DNA of 64,000 bases from CAMLIZ01 sp036231905. Lineage in GTDB: Bacteria > Pseudomonadota > Gammaproteobacteria > Burkholderiales > Burkholderiaceae_C. The position numbers and the translations under genes are program-made. The notes beneath the pieces are model-generated. The model did no database searches and was not told where the DNA came from. It saw only the letters and a list, made by a program, of their open reading frames with translations. Numbering within the stretch: position 1 is the first letter of the stretch; each line of letters starts with the position of its first letter. Positions 10,050 to 18,790 of the stretch are shown here, one piece after another. Location: the NCBI RefSeq assembly GCF_036231905.1, contig NZ_JAZARE010000002.1, forward strand, positions 594,199-658,198, given 5' to 3'.

Positions 10050-10993
10050 GGCGCTGGCGCGCCGGCATCGCGCTGCTGGGCCTGCTGCTGCCGGCCTTGT
10101 GCGGCAGCGCCGAAGCCACGGCACGGCTGCGCCTGGTGTCGTGGAATGCCGAGTGGCTGGCCGATCCCACCCTGCTGGCCCAGGCGCGCTACTGGACCGA
10201 ATGCGTACAGGCGCCCCACGCCGCCGTGCCGATGCCGCCCTGCGATGCCTACAGCCGGCACAACATCGCCGACGCAGCCGCCTACGCGCAACACAAGCTA
10301 GCGCCCCTGCGCAGCACGCTGGCCAGCCTGGCGGACGAAGGCATGGACGTGCTGGCGCTGCAGGAGGTGCAGAACGCAGCGGCGGTGCAGGCGGTGCTGC
10401 CGCCCGGTTATCGCCTGGCCTGCATCACCCAAGGCCGCACGGCACAGAACCTGGCCTTCGTGGTGCGAGAGGCGGCCCGGCTTGCGCCCACCTGCCGCGA
10501 GATCGCCTCGCTCGGCCTGGAGGACGACACGGTGCCGCATGCCTTGCGCCGCGGCCTGGAGCTCACGGTGCAGGCCGGTGGCCGGGCCGTGGTGCTGCTC
10601 AACCTGCACCTGAAGGCCGGCTGCGCCTTCGGTGCCATCGATGCCGGCAGCCCGCGCGCCTGCCAGACCTGGCAGCAGCAGCGGCAGGCCTTGCAGGCCT
10701 GGATCGAGGGCCAGGCGATGCGCGGCAGCGCCTTTGCGATCGTGGGCGACTGGAACCGCAAGCCGGATGCCCGCACCCCGTGGCGCGGCATTGACTTTGT
10801 GCGGGTGGACCGGCGCGGCGCACGCCACCGCTGCCATCGTGACCTGGACCAGCTGGCGCTCAGCGCACCCTTGCGCTCGCGCCTGGCTGGGTACACCTTG
10901 CCGGCCAGTGGCCAAGCCGGGGCCCGGCTGCTGCCCGCGCACACCGGCGCGTCGGACCACTGCCCGCTGCGCGCAGACCTGAGCCTGCGCTGA
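10046..10993 (+). CDS. Secreted endonuclease/exonuclease/phosphatase-family protein
   Basis: 315 residues with a Sec signal peptide (hydrophobic run to about residue 20, ending GSAEA). The EEP fold is marked by SWNAEWL (Asn ligand), LALQEVQN (Glu ligand), LNLHLKAGC, VGDWNRKPD and the C-terminal GASDHCPL (Asp-His). All metal and catalytic positions look present, so a periplasmic or extracellular nuclease or phosphodiesterase is likely. Start is GTG, overlapping the mltB stop by 4 nt. Substrate unknown. Confidence 0.87.
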   Translation: MRRWRAGIALLGLLLPALCGSAEATARLRLVSWNAEWLADPTLLAQARYWTECVQAPHAAVPMPPCDAYSRHNIADAAAYAQHKLAPLRSTLASLADEGMDVLALQEVQNAAAVQAVLPPGYRLACITQGRTAQNLAFVVREAARLAPTCREIASLGLEDDTVPHALRRGLELTVQAGGRAVVLLNLHLKAGCAFGAIDAGSPRACQTWQQQRQALQAWIEGQAMRGSAFAIVGDWNRKPDARTPWRGIDFVRVDRRGARHRCHRDLDQLALSAPLRSRLAGYTLPASGQAGARLLPAHTGASDHCPLRADLSLR

Positions 10994-10998
10994 CGCGA

Positions 10999-12924
10999 TC
11001 AGGCCACCACGCTGCCCGCCTCACCCACGGCGGGCAGCCAGTGCAACTGGTCGGCCGGCGCGGGCTTGCCGAAGAGGAAACCCTGCGCATGGTTGCAGCC
11101 CAGGCGCGCCAGGAACTCGCGCTGCGCGGGTGTTTCCACCCCTTCGGCCACCACCTGCAGACCCAGCGCGTGGGCCATGGACACCACGGCGGTGACGATG
11201 GCCGCGTCACCGGCCGCTTCCGGCAGCTCGCGCACGAAGCTGCGGTCGACCTTGAACTTGTCGATCGGCAGGCGCTTCAGATAGGCCAGCGACGACAGGC
11301 CGGTGCCGAAGTCGTCGATCGCGATGCGCACGCCCATGTCGCGCAGCGCGGTGAGCGTCTGCACGCTGGCGTTCACATCCTCCACCAGCGTGTGCTCGGT
11401 GATCTCGATCTGCAGCCGGCGCGGGTTGGCGCCGCTGGCCTTCAGCGCGGCCTGCACCTGCGGCAGCAGCACCGCGCGCTTGATCTGCCGGCCCGACACG
11501 TTGACCGCGATGTACAGGTGCCCCAGCCCGGCCGCTTGCCAGCGCGCCAGCTGCCGGGTGGCGGCGTCGAGCACCCAGGCGCCCAGCTCGACGATCAGGC
11601 CGGTGCTCTCGGCCACGTCGATGAACTCCGCGGGCTGCAGCAGCCCGCGCAGCGGATGCTGCCAGCGCACCAGCGCCTCCACGCCCAGCACGTCGCCGTC
11701 GGGCAGGGCCACGATGGGCTGGTAGTGCAGCACCAGCTCGTTGCGCTGGATCGCGTGGCGCAGCTCGGTGTCGATGCGCAGGCGCGAGTGGCTGCTCTGC
11801 GCCATGTCGGGGTGGAACACCGCATAGGTGTTCTTGCCGGCTGCCTTGGCGCCGTACATCGCGGTGTCGGCCGCCCGCAGCAGCTCCTGCGCGTCGTCGG
11901 CGTCGTTCGGGAACTGCGCGATGCCCACGCTGCCGCGCACATAGATCTCGTGCCGCCCGACCTGCAGCGGCGGCTGCAGGCAGGCCACGGCAGCCGCGCC
12001 CAGGCGCTCGCTCGCGCCTTCGCGCACCGGCCCGTCGCACACCACCACGAACTCGTCCCCGCCGAAGCGGAACACCAGGTCGGACAGGCGCAGCCCGGCG
12101 CGCAGGCGCTCGGCCATCAGGCGCAGCACGTCGTCGCCCACCGCATGGCCCAGGGTGTCGTTGACGAGCTTGAAATCGTCCAGGTCCAGCAGCATGAGGG
12201 TGAAGCCCGCGCCGCTGCGGCGCGCGGCCGCCACCATGGCCTGCAGGTGTTCATTGGCGGCATGGCGGTTGTACAGCCGGGTCACCGGGTCCACGAAGGC
12301 CAGCTCGTCCAGGCGGGCCTCGGTGCGGTCGATGTCGCGCCGGATGCCCACGGCCAGCAGGTAGGCGATGCCCAGCGCCAGCAGCGCCGCCGCGGCGCTG
12401 ATGAAGGCAAAGTCGATCGCCCGCCGCTCCAGCGCCTGCAGGCTGACCACCAGCTCGATGCGGCCCACGGCGCGGGTGTCCTGCCGCACGGGCCGGATCA
12501 CCACCAGCTGGCCATCGCGGAACAGCGGGCCGGCCAGGGCGGCGGCGCGCTCTGCGTCCGACAGCGGCGCGGCGGGCGCCACGCCGGGCCGCTGGTAGGC
12601 GGCAAAGCGCTCGCCACGTGCGTCGAACAAGGTGGCCGACAGCACCACGCTGGAGGCCTGCAGCGACGCCAGGATCTCGTTGGCGGTGGGCACATCGCCG
12701 AAGAGCAGGGCTGCGGCGCTGTTGTCCCCCGCCATGCGGGCCTGCGCCTGCATGTCCTCGTGCAGTGCCGAGCGCGACGAAAAGAAAAGAAAGGCATTGA
12801 GCACCAGGCCGGTGACCAGCAGCGCCACGCCGGCGGCCGCCACCGCCGCGCGTGTCAGGCGCAGGCCCAGGCGGTGGCGCGCCTGGCCGGGCACCACCGG
12901 GCGGGGCGGGGCGTCCGGCTTCAT
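10999..12924 (-). CDS. CHASE8-type sensor GGDEF-EAL protein
   Basis: 641 residues. One TM at about 25-48, a periplasmic sensor region of CHASE8 type (about 50-155), a second TM at about 165-190, then GGDEF (FGGDEF intact near 285) and EAL (VEALVRW intact near 413, with the DDFGTG and EGVET motifs). Both c-di-GMP synthesis and hydrolysis are possible from the motifs. It is the last gene of a TonB receptor - YfiR - GGDEF/EAL operon and overlaps the yfiR-like stop by ATGA. By analogy with YfiR-YfiN in Pseudomonas, the periplasmic YfiR-like protein probably restrains this sensor. Confidence 0.93.
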   Translation of the reverse strand: MKPDAPPRPVVPGQARHRLGLRLTRAAVAAAGVALLVTGLVLNAFLFFSSRSALHEDMQAQARMAGDNSAAALLFGDVPTANEILASLQASSVVLSATLFDARGERFAAYQRPGVAPAAPLSDAERAAALAGPLFRDGQLVVIRPVRQDTRAVGRIELVVSLQALERRAIDFAFISAAAALLALGIAYLLAVGIRRDIDRTEARLDELAFVDPVTRLYNRHAANEHLQAMVAAARRSGAGFTLMLLDLDDFKLVNDTLGHAVGDDVLRLMAERLRAGLRLSDLVFRFGGDEFVVVCDGPVREGASERLGAAAVACLQPPLQVGRHEIYVRGSVGIAQFPNDADDAQELLRAADTAMYGAKAAGKNTYAVFHPDMAQSSHSRLRIDTELRHAIQRNELVLHYQPIVALPDGDVLGVEALVRWQHPLRGLLQPAEFIDVAESTGLIVELGAWVLDAATRQLARWQAAGLGHLYIAVNVSGRQIKRAVLLPQVQAALKASGANPRRLQIEITEHTLVEDVNASVQTLTALRDMGVRIAIDDFGTGLSSLAYLKRLPIDKFKVDRSFVRELPEAAGDAAIVTAVVSMAHALGLQVVAEGVETPAQREFLARLGCNHAQGFLFGKPAPADQLHWLPAVGEAGSVVA

Positions 12925-13442
12925 TCGCTCACCTTGCGCGCCAGCCGCAGCAGGCGCGAGCTGATCTGCAGGCGCGACTGCCGCGCCACGCCCAGGTCCA
13001 CGTCGAAGGCGATGCGGCCCGCGGCATGGGCCAGCCGGATGGCCGCGCTGTCGTCATCCACCGCTTCACCGGCGATCACCAGCAGCGGCAGGCCCTTGAG
13101 CGCACGCCGTGCCGGCGCCCCTTTGGCCGCTGCCGCGTCCAGAACCACCGCATGGCAGCCGCGTGCATCGTTGGCGGGCAGGTCGCGCGGCTCGAGCCGG
13201 TGGCTGCGCACCGGCCGGCCGGCCAGCGACTTCAGCGGCGCGCTCAGCGGGCTGAGGGCATCCACGCACAGCACCAGCGGGCCACCGGCAATGAGGCCGG
13301 CATCGGCGGGCCATTCCACGAACAGCAGGATGTTGTAGACGATGGCCGCCTCCAGCTCCACCCGCTCCACCGCCTGCGCGCAGGCGCAGGCCAGCGCGGC
13401 GCACAGCAGCGCGAGGCAACGCGGAACGGAAAGCAGGCGCAT
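12921..13442 (-). CDS. YfiR-family periplasmic protein (DUF4154)
   Basis: 173 residues with a clear signal peptide (hydrophobic run ending ACAQA). The mature part has the YfiR hallmarks AAIVYNILLFVEWP, LCVDALSPL, a short CHAVVLDA stretch and FDVDLGVARQSRLQISSRLLRLAR at its end. YfiR proteins repress a partner membrane diguanylate cyclase from the periplasm; that partner is the overlapping downstream gene. Unlike PAO1 YfiR, few Cys remain in the mature part, so redox control may be absent. Confidence 0.9.
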   Translation of the reverse strand: MRLLSVPRCLALLCAALACACAQAVERVELEAAIVYNILLFVEWPADAGLIAGGPLVLCVDALSPLSAPLKSLAGRPVRSHRLEPRDLPANDARGCHAVVLDAAAAKGAPARRALKGLPLLVIAGEAVDDDSAAIRLAHAAGRIAFDVDLGVARQSRLQISSRLLRLARKVSE

Positions 13443-13456
13443 GGTCCGCACCGCGC

Positions 13457-15463
13457 TCAGAACACCAGGTCCAGCCGCAGCGTGACGGTGCGTCCGGGCT
13501 GGGCGATGGTGGGCTGGCGTTCCAGGTCGGTGCCGGGGTCGGTGCGGTAACGGTCGAACAGGTCGAACACGCTGGCCGACACCGACCAGCCATGCAGCGG
13601 CAAGGCCCGCGAGACGGTGAGGTTGTTCACCCCGTAACCGGCGGCGCCGCCGCGGCGCGGCACACCCTGCCACTCCAGGCCCGCGCTCCAGTCGCCGCCC
13701 AGCGGCACGATGGCCGCCAGCTTGCCCATGCGGCGCGGCGCATACGCGGCCAGCGGCATCACAGAGGCACTGTCGCGCACCGTCTGCAGCGTGAGGTTGG
13801 CGCGCAGCCGTGCGCCGCCGCTCCAGGCGCGTTCGAACTCCGCCTCCAGGCCGCGTGCATGTGCGCTGCCCAGGTTCTGGAACACGAACAGTTCGTCGGC
13901 CGGGTCCAGGGTCTGCACGACCAGGTTGCGCGCGCGGTTGTCGAACAGCGAAAGGCTCACGCGGTCGTGCACCGTGGGCCGCCATTCCAGGGCCAGCTCG
14001 GTGCCGGTCACGCGCTCGGGCGTGAGCGCCGGGTTCAGCTTGTAGCCGCCCACCGTGTCCACCTGGTAGTAGGCCTCGAAGGCATTGGGCACCCGGAAGG
14101 CGCTGCCGCGGATGAGCTTGAGCACCAGCTCGTCCTGCGGCCGCCAGACCAGCGCGACGCGGGGGCTGAACTGGCCGCGGTAGCCCTTGTTGTGGTCCCA
14201 GCGGGCGCCGGCGGTGAAGCTCCAGGCGGGTGACAGCTCGACCTGGTCCTCCATGAACAGGCCCACCCGGTGGGCCGATCGCCGGTCGTCGAGGTAGGTG
14301 ACGGCGGGGTCCACGTCGAAGGTCTTCTGGCGCAGGTGGGTGGCCACCTGCAGCTCGCTGCCCAGCACCAGCTTGTGGTCCTGCCAGCGGGTGCTGAACC
14401 AGCGCGCTTCCAGGCCCCACCACTGGCCGGTGACGTCGTCGGCCGCCACCGTGACCGGTGGGTAGTCATAGGCATAACGGCCTTCGAAGCGGTAGTGGCC
14501 GATGAACCAGCGTGCGGTCAGCTCGTCGTGCTGGCCCAGCGCATGGCGCCAGCTCAGGTCCAGCATCGAGTGTTCGTCGCGGTTGTTGGTGCGCGGGTCG
14601 CCCGCAATCGTGTCCAGCAAGGCAGGCGCGCCTTTGAGGCGCTCGGCATGCAGCGCACTGGCGCTCACCTCACCGCTGAGCACGCGCAGGTACACGCTGG
14701 AGCGGCGCTCGTAGTCGCCCGCGGTCGCCACACCCTCGGGCAGCACCACCTCCGTGCCGCGCACCAGCCGGCGCGAGGCGGACCACTGCAGCGCGGTGCC
14801 GTCGGCCAGCACGCGGCTGTCGCCCACGCGCAGCTCGCGCAGCCCGGCGCTGCCCAGGCTGAGCGCCGCACCGTCGGTGCCGGCGCCACCCGGCTTGCGC
14901 GTGATGACGTTGATCACGCCGAACAAGGCATTGGCGCCGTACACCGCCGAGCCCTGGCCGGGCACGAATTCCACCCGGTCCACCAGGTCGAAGTCCAGCG
15001 GGAACTCGCCGCCGATGTAGGCCTGGTCGTACACCACGTCGTTGGTGCGATAACCATCCACCAGCAGCAGCACGCGGGTGTTGTAGTCGCCGGGTGCATA
15101 AAAGCCGCGCACGCCCAGGTAGCTGTAGGAGCGATCGTTGGTGACCATGAGGCCGCGCACCGAGCGCAGCACGTCGGCCAGGCTGCGATAACCCAGGGCC
15201 CGCATCTCGGCGGCGGTGATCACCGTGACCGACGCGGCCGTCTCGCTCATGCGCTGGCTGAACTTCGAGGCGCCGGTGACCTCCATGTCCAGCAGCGCGT
15301 CCAGCGGCAGCGCGGCCAGCTGTTCGGCGCGCTCGGGGTCCGTCGGCGTAGCGGCGAACACCGGCGCCATCGCCGCGCAGGCCCAGGCCAGCGCCACGAC
15401 GGCACGCCGCAGCGGCACCGGGCAGGCCGGCGCGCGGAAAGGCTCACCCATGGGACACATCAC
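13457..15463 (-). CDS. TonB-dependent outer-membrane receptor
   Basis: 668 residues. A signal peptide ends PVFAA, followed by a plug domain with ETAASVTVITAAEMRALGY, VRGFYAPGDYNTRVLLLVDGYR and a GSAVYGANALFGVINVITRK segment. The rest is a beta-barrel ending in aromatic Phe (LDLVF). The ligand is not predictable. As the first gene of an operon with a YfiR protein and a c-di-GMP enzyme, the receptor may couple ligand uptake or envelope state to c-di-GMP rather than only import a substrate. Confidence 0.92.
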   Translation of the reverse strand: MMCPMGEPFRAPACPVPLRRAVVALAWACAAMAPVFAATPTDPERAEQLAALPLDALLDMEVTGASKFSQRMSETAASVTVITAAEMRALGYRSLADVLRSVRGLMVTNDRSYSYLGVRGFYAPGDYNTRVLLLVDGYRTNDVVYDQAYIGGEFPLDFDLVDRVEFVPGQGSAVYGANALFGVINVITRKPGGAGTDGAALSLGSAGLRELRVGDSRVLADGTALQWSASRRLVRGTEVVLPEGVATAGDYERRSSVYLRVLSGEVSASALHAERLKGAPALLDTIAGDPRTNNRDEHSMLDLSWRHALGQHDELTARWFIGHYRFEGRYAYDYPPVTVAADDVTGQWWGLEARWFSTRWQDHKLVLGSELQVATHLRQKTFDVDPAVTYLDDRRSAHRVGLFMEDQVELSPAWSFTAGARWDHNKGYRGQFSPRVALVWRPQDELVLKLIRGSAFRVPNAFEAYYQVDTVGGYKLNPALTPERVTGTELALEWRPTVHDRVSLSLFDNRARNLVVQTLDPADELFVFQNLGSAHARGLEAEFERAWSGGARLRANLTLQTVRDSASVMPLAAYAPRRMGKLAAIVPLGGDWSAGLEWQGVPRRGGAAGYGVNNLTVSRALPLHGWSVSASVFDLFDRYRTDPGTDLERQPTIAQPGRTVTLRLDLVF

Positions 15464-15595
15464 TTGTCAAGAGATCCAGTGCGCCTGCGGCGGGCGCACC
15501 CTGTGTTTGCATATCGGCCGTTCGGGCAGCCGACTGAAGGCGGCAGCAACCCTTCGAGGCGGGTGGAACGGCGCGCTTTTTACAATGCAGGGGTG
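15464..15595. promoter_or_regulatory. Divergent intergenic region, TonB receptor / rnm
   Basis: 132 bp between two divergent starts, so both promoters must lie here or upstream. A TACAAT hexamer at 15581-15586 is a possible -10, but it lies only 10 bp before the rnm ATG and has no good -35 at the right distance. No operator-like palindrome stands out. Confidence 0.35.
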
Positions 15596-16465
15596 ATGTC
15601 CCCCTCCCCTGCGGCGCTCAACGCCGATCTCCATTCCCACTCCAACGTCTCCGACGGCACCCTGGACCCTGAAGCTCTGGCGGCACGCGCGCATGCCAAT
15701 GGCGTGCAGCTGTGGGCCTTGACCGACCATGACGAAGTGGCCGGCCAGCAGCGTGCTGCGGTGGCGGCCGCCGCCTTGGGCCTGCCGTACCTGAGCGGGG
15801 CGGAGGTGTCGGTCACCTTCGCCGGCGAAACCGTGCACGTGGTGGGCCTGGGCTTCGACCCCGCGGACGCCGCCTTGCGCGACGGCTTGGCCGCCACCCG
15901 CAGCGGGCGCGACCGCCGCGCCCACGACATGGCCGACGGGCTGGCTCGGGCCGGCATTCCCGGCGCCTACGAAGGCGCGCTGCAGTACGTGGGCAACCCG
16001 GACCTGATCTCTCGCACTCACTTTGCCCGCTTCCTGGTGGACAGCGGCATCTGCCATGACACCCACGAGGTGTTCCGCCGCTTCCTCACGGATGGTAAGC
16101 CGGGCTATGTGCCCCACCGCTGGGCCGCGCTGGGTGATGCCGTGCGCTGGATCACGGCGGCCGGCGGTATTGCGGTGATCGCCCATCCCGGCCGGTACAA
16201 GTTCACGCCCAACGAGGAGTACGCGCTGTTCTCCGAATTCAAGGCGCATGGCGGCCTGGGGGTGGAAGTGATCACCGGCAGCCACCATCCGTCCGACTAC
16301 GTGAAGTACGCCGACATGGCGCGTGAGTTCGGCCTGCTGGCCTCGCGCGGCAGCGACTTCCACTCCCCCGATGAAAGCCACACCGACTTGGGCGCCCTGC
16401 CCCTGCTGCCGGGGTCGCTGACGCCGGTGTGGGAGGCGGTGGCGCACCGCGTGCAGCGGCCGTGA
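15596..16465 (+). CDS. rnm: PHP-domain nucleotide phosphatase / RNase AM (YciV)
   Basis: 289 residues with the PHP metal-binding motifs: NADLHSHSNVSDG (about 9-21), LTDHDEV (about 42), IAHPGRY (about 198) and RGSDFHSP (about 254). This matches YciV/TrpH, the 5'-3' exoribonuclease and 3',5'-nucleotide bisphosphatase. It is followed directly by a DMT transporter (4-bp overlap) and yciO; the yciV-yciO pairing also occurs in E. coli. The ATG at 15596 is chosen because the DLHSHS motif normally lies within the first 15 residues. Confidence 0.93.
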   Translation: MSPSPAALNADLHSHSNVSDGTLDPEALAARAHANGVQLWALTDHDEVAGQQRAAVAAAALGLPYLSGAEVSVTFAGETVHVVGLGFDPADAALRDGLAATRSGRDRRAHDMADGLARAGIPGAYEGALQYVGNPDLISRTHFARFLVDSGICHDTHEVFRRFLTDGKPGYVPHRWAALGDAVRWITAAGGIAVIAHPGRYKFTPNEEYALFSEFKAHGGLGVEVITGSHHPSDYVKYADMAREFGLLASRGSDFHSPDESHTDLGALPLLPGSLTPVWEAVAHRVQRP

Positions 16466-17442
16466 CGGCGGCGCGGCAGGCCACGGTCCCGGCGGCCATG
16501 CGGCCGCAGCTGCAGGGCGCCCGCGCCCAAGTCACCGGCGTGCTGCTGATCGTGGTGATGGCGGCCTGCTTCGCCACCATGGACACCACCATCAAGGTGC
16601 TGGGTGCCTGGCTGCCGGTGCTGCTGATGCTGTGGCTGCGTTATGCCTTCCAGGCGCTGGCGATGCTGGGCTGGCTGGCCTGGCAACGCGGGCGCGAAGG
16701 GTTTCGCACCGCCCATCCGCGCTTCCAGCTGCTGCGTGGCCTGCTGCTGCTGGCCACCAGCGCGATGAGCTTCTTCAGCGTGCAGTTCCTGCCGGTGGCC
16801 GAATACACCGCGATCACCATGCTCACGCCGGTGATCGTGACGCTGTTCTCCGGCTGGCTGCTGCATGAGCCGGTGTCACGGCCACGCTGGGCCCTGGTGA
16901 TCGGCGGCTTCATCGGCGCGCTGATCATCATCCGGCCCGGCAGCGGCTTGTTCGGCTGGGCCGTGCTGATGCCGCTGGCCGGCGCCTGCGCCTATGCGGC
17001 CTTCCAGCTGCTGACGCGCCGGCTGGCCGGCGTGGAGGATCCGTTCAGCACCCACTTCTACACCGGGCTCACCGGCACCTTGCTGCTCACCGCCGTGCTC
17101 GCCGCCAGCCCGATCGACGTGATGGGCACGCTGGCCGCCCAGCCGGCGTCGCGGCTCGCGTTGATGACCATGGTGGGGGCACTGGGCACCGCGGGCCACC
17201 TGTTCCTCATCCTCGCCCTGGGCATGGGCCGCCCGGCCACGCTGATGCCCTTCATGTACAGCCAGATCGCCTTTGCCACCGGCGTGGCGTATGTGTGGCT
17301 GGGTGCCGCGCCGGACGCCATCAGCGTGGCCGGCATGGCGGTGATCGGCGCCTGCGGCGCGGCGTCGGTGTGGCTCAACTTCCGCGAGGCGGAACAGCAC
17401 TCCCGCGTCGCGGCGCTGACCGCGGATACGATCTCCGACTGA
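16462..17442 (+). CDS. DMT/EamA-family transporter
   Basis: About 326 residues with ten hydrophobic segments in two EamA halves, a layout typical of drug/metabolite exporters. The first half starts around VLLIVVMAACFATMDTTIK and contains the EYTAITMLTPVIV stretch. The GTG at 16462 overlaps the rnm stop; an ATG at 16498 is an alternative. Substrate unknown. Co-transcribed with rnm and yciO. Confidence 0.88.
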   Translation: MTAARQATVPAAMRPQLQGARAQVTGVLLIVVMAACFATMDTTIKVLGAWLPVLLMLWLRYAFQALAMLGWLAWQRGREGFRTAHPRFQLLRGLLLLATSAMSFFSVQFLPVAEYTAITMLTPVIVTLFSGWLLHEPVSRPRWALVIGGFIGALIIIRPGSGLFGWAVLMPLAGACAYAAFQLLTRRLAGVEDPFSTHFYTGLTGTLLLTAVLAASPIDVMGTLAAQPASRLALMTMVGALGTAGHLFLILALGMGRPATLMPFMYSQIAFATGVAYVWLGAAPDAISVAGMAVIGACGAASVWLNFREAEQHSRVAALTADTISD

Positions 17443-17443
17443 C

Positions 17444-18079
17444 ATGTCGCAATATTTCGACGTTCATCCGGACAACCCGCAGCCGCGCCTGATCAAGCAG
17501 GCGGCGCAGATCCTGCACCAGGGCGGCGTGGCGGCGATCCCCACCGACTCCAGCTACGCCCTGGTGTGCCACCTGGACGACAAGGCCGCCGCCGAGGCGC
17601 TGCGCCGCATCCGCCAGGTGGACGACAAGCACCACCTCACGCTGCTGTGCCGCGACCTGAGCGAGCTGGCCAACCACGCCCGCGTGGACAACCGGCAGTA
17701 CCGGCTGCTGAAGCTCGCCACGCCCGGGCCCTTCACCTTCATCCTCGAAGCCACCAAGGAGGTGCCGCGCCGGGTGTCGCACCCTTCGCGCCGCACCATC
17801 GGGCTGCGCGTGCCCGAGCACAAGGTGGCGCAGGCGCTGCTGGAGGAGCTGGGGCAGCCGCTGCTGGCCACCACGCTGATCCTGCCCGGCGAGACCGAGC
17901 CGCTGAACGACCCGCAGGAGATCCGCGAGCGGCTGGAAAAGCAGGTGCAGGCGGTGATGGCCGCGCACGCCTGCCCAATGGAGCCCACGACGGTGATCGA
18001 CCTCACCGAGGCCGACCCGCGCATCGTGCGCCTGGGCCGCGGCGACCCGCAGCGGCTGGGGCTGGCGGTCGAGGATTGA
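17444..18079 (+). CDS. yciO: YciO (Sua5/YrdC/YciO family)
   Basis: 211 residues that follow E. coli YciO closely in layout. It begins MSQYFDVHPDNPQPRLI, then PTDSSYAL, KHHLTLLCRDLSEL, GPFTFILEATKEVPRR, RTIGLRVP and the ending TTVIDLTEADP. The fold is the nucleic-acid and ATP-binding YrdC fold. YrdC proper makes threonylcarbamoyl-AMP for tRNA t6A; YciO has only weak activity of that kind and its main role is unsettled. Starts 1 nt after the transporter stop. Confidence 0.94.
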   Translation: MSQYFDVHPDNPQPRLIKQAAQILHQGGVAAIPTDSSYALVCHLDDKAAAEALRRIRQVDDKHHLTLLCRDLSELANHARVDNRQYRLLKLATPGPFTFILEATKEVPRRVSHPSRRTIGLRVPEHKVAQALLEELGQPLLATTLILPGETEPLNDPQEIRERLEKQVQAVMAAHACPMEPTTVIDLTEADPRIVRLGRGDPQRLGLAVED

Positions 18080-18080
18080 G

Positions 18081-18434
18081 CTAGCTCAACGCGGCCAGCA
18101 CGCGCCGCGGGTCGAAGCCCACTTGCCGCTGCCCGCGCACCACGACCACCGGCGTGCCGGGCGCCTGGCTGTCGCGGAAGGCGGCCGCGCAGGCGGGGTC
18201 GCGCTCGATCGAACACTCGCTGAAGCGCACCCGGTACTGCCCCATCCAGGCCCGCGCATGGGCGCAGTAGGTGCAGGTGTCGGAGGCGATCATGCGGATG
18301 TCGCCCGGGGCCGCGCGCTCGGCGATGGCCGCGCCCAGGCGCGCGTCCTGCGCACCATGCCACCACTGCACGCCGGCGCTGATGCCGAGCACCAGCACCA
18401 CCAGGCCGAGCAGCGATCGCGGTGAGGCCTTCAT
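18081..18434 (-). CDS. Glutaredoxin-like thiol protein, membrane-anchored
   Basis: 117 residues. One N-terminal hydrophobic helix (SLLGLVVLVLGISAGVQ) acts as anchor or uncleaved signal, followed by a thioredoxin-fold domain with a CTYC redox motif (about 52-55), a cis-Pro segment GTPVVVV, and GFDPRRVLAAL at the end. The protein probably faces the periplasm. Family role: thiol exchange. Convergent with yciO. Confidence 0.82.
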   Translation of the reverse strand: MKASPRSLLGLVVLVLGISAGVQWWHGAQDARLGAAIAERAAPGDIRMIASDTCTYCAHARAWMGQYRVRFSECSIERDPACAAAFRDSQAPGTPVVVVRGQRQVGFDPRRVLAALS

Positions 18435-18442
18435 GCCAGGCT

Positions 18443-18790
18443 TCAGAGCGCGGCGGTGACCACGATCTCGACCTTCCACTCCGGCTTGGCCAGCTTGGCC
18501 TGCACGGTGGCACGCGGCGGTGCGTTGCCCGTGGCAACCCAGGCGTCCCACACCGCATTCATGGCGGGGAAGTCGGCCAGGTCGGCGAGGAAGATCTGCG
18601 CCATCAGGATCCTGGCCTTGCTGGTGCCGGCACGGGCCAGCAGCGCGTCGATGGCCTCCAGCACCTGCTCGGTCTGGCGCGTGGCGTCCTTGCTGCCGTC
18701 GGCGGCCACCTGGCCGGCCAGGTACACGGTGCCGTTGTGCACCGCCATCTCCGACAGGCGTGCGCCCACGTCGAACCGTTGAACTTCCAT
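18443..18790 (-). CDS. RidA-family (YjgF/Rid) protein
   Basis: 115 residues, the usual size for Rid proteins. It contains AVHNGTVYLAGQVAAD, QTEQVLEAIDALLA, ARILMAQIFLADL and APPRATVQAKLAKPEWKVEIVVTAAL. The Arg of the catalytic segment (PRATV) is present. RidA enzymes hydrolyse reactive enamine/imine intermediates from PLP enzymes; whether this is RidA itself or a Rid paralogue cannot be told here. Its start codon abuts the plsY stop. Confidence 0.9.
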   Translation of the reverse strand: MEVQRFDVGARLSEMAVHNGTVYLAGQVAADGSKDATRQTEQVLEAIDALLARAGTSKARILMAQIFLADLADFPAMNAVWDAWVATGNAPPRATVQAKLAKPEWKVEIVVTAAL

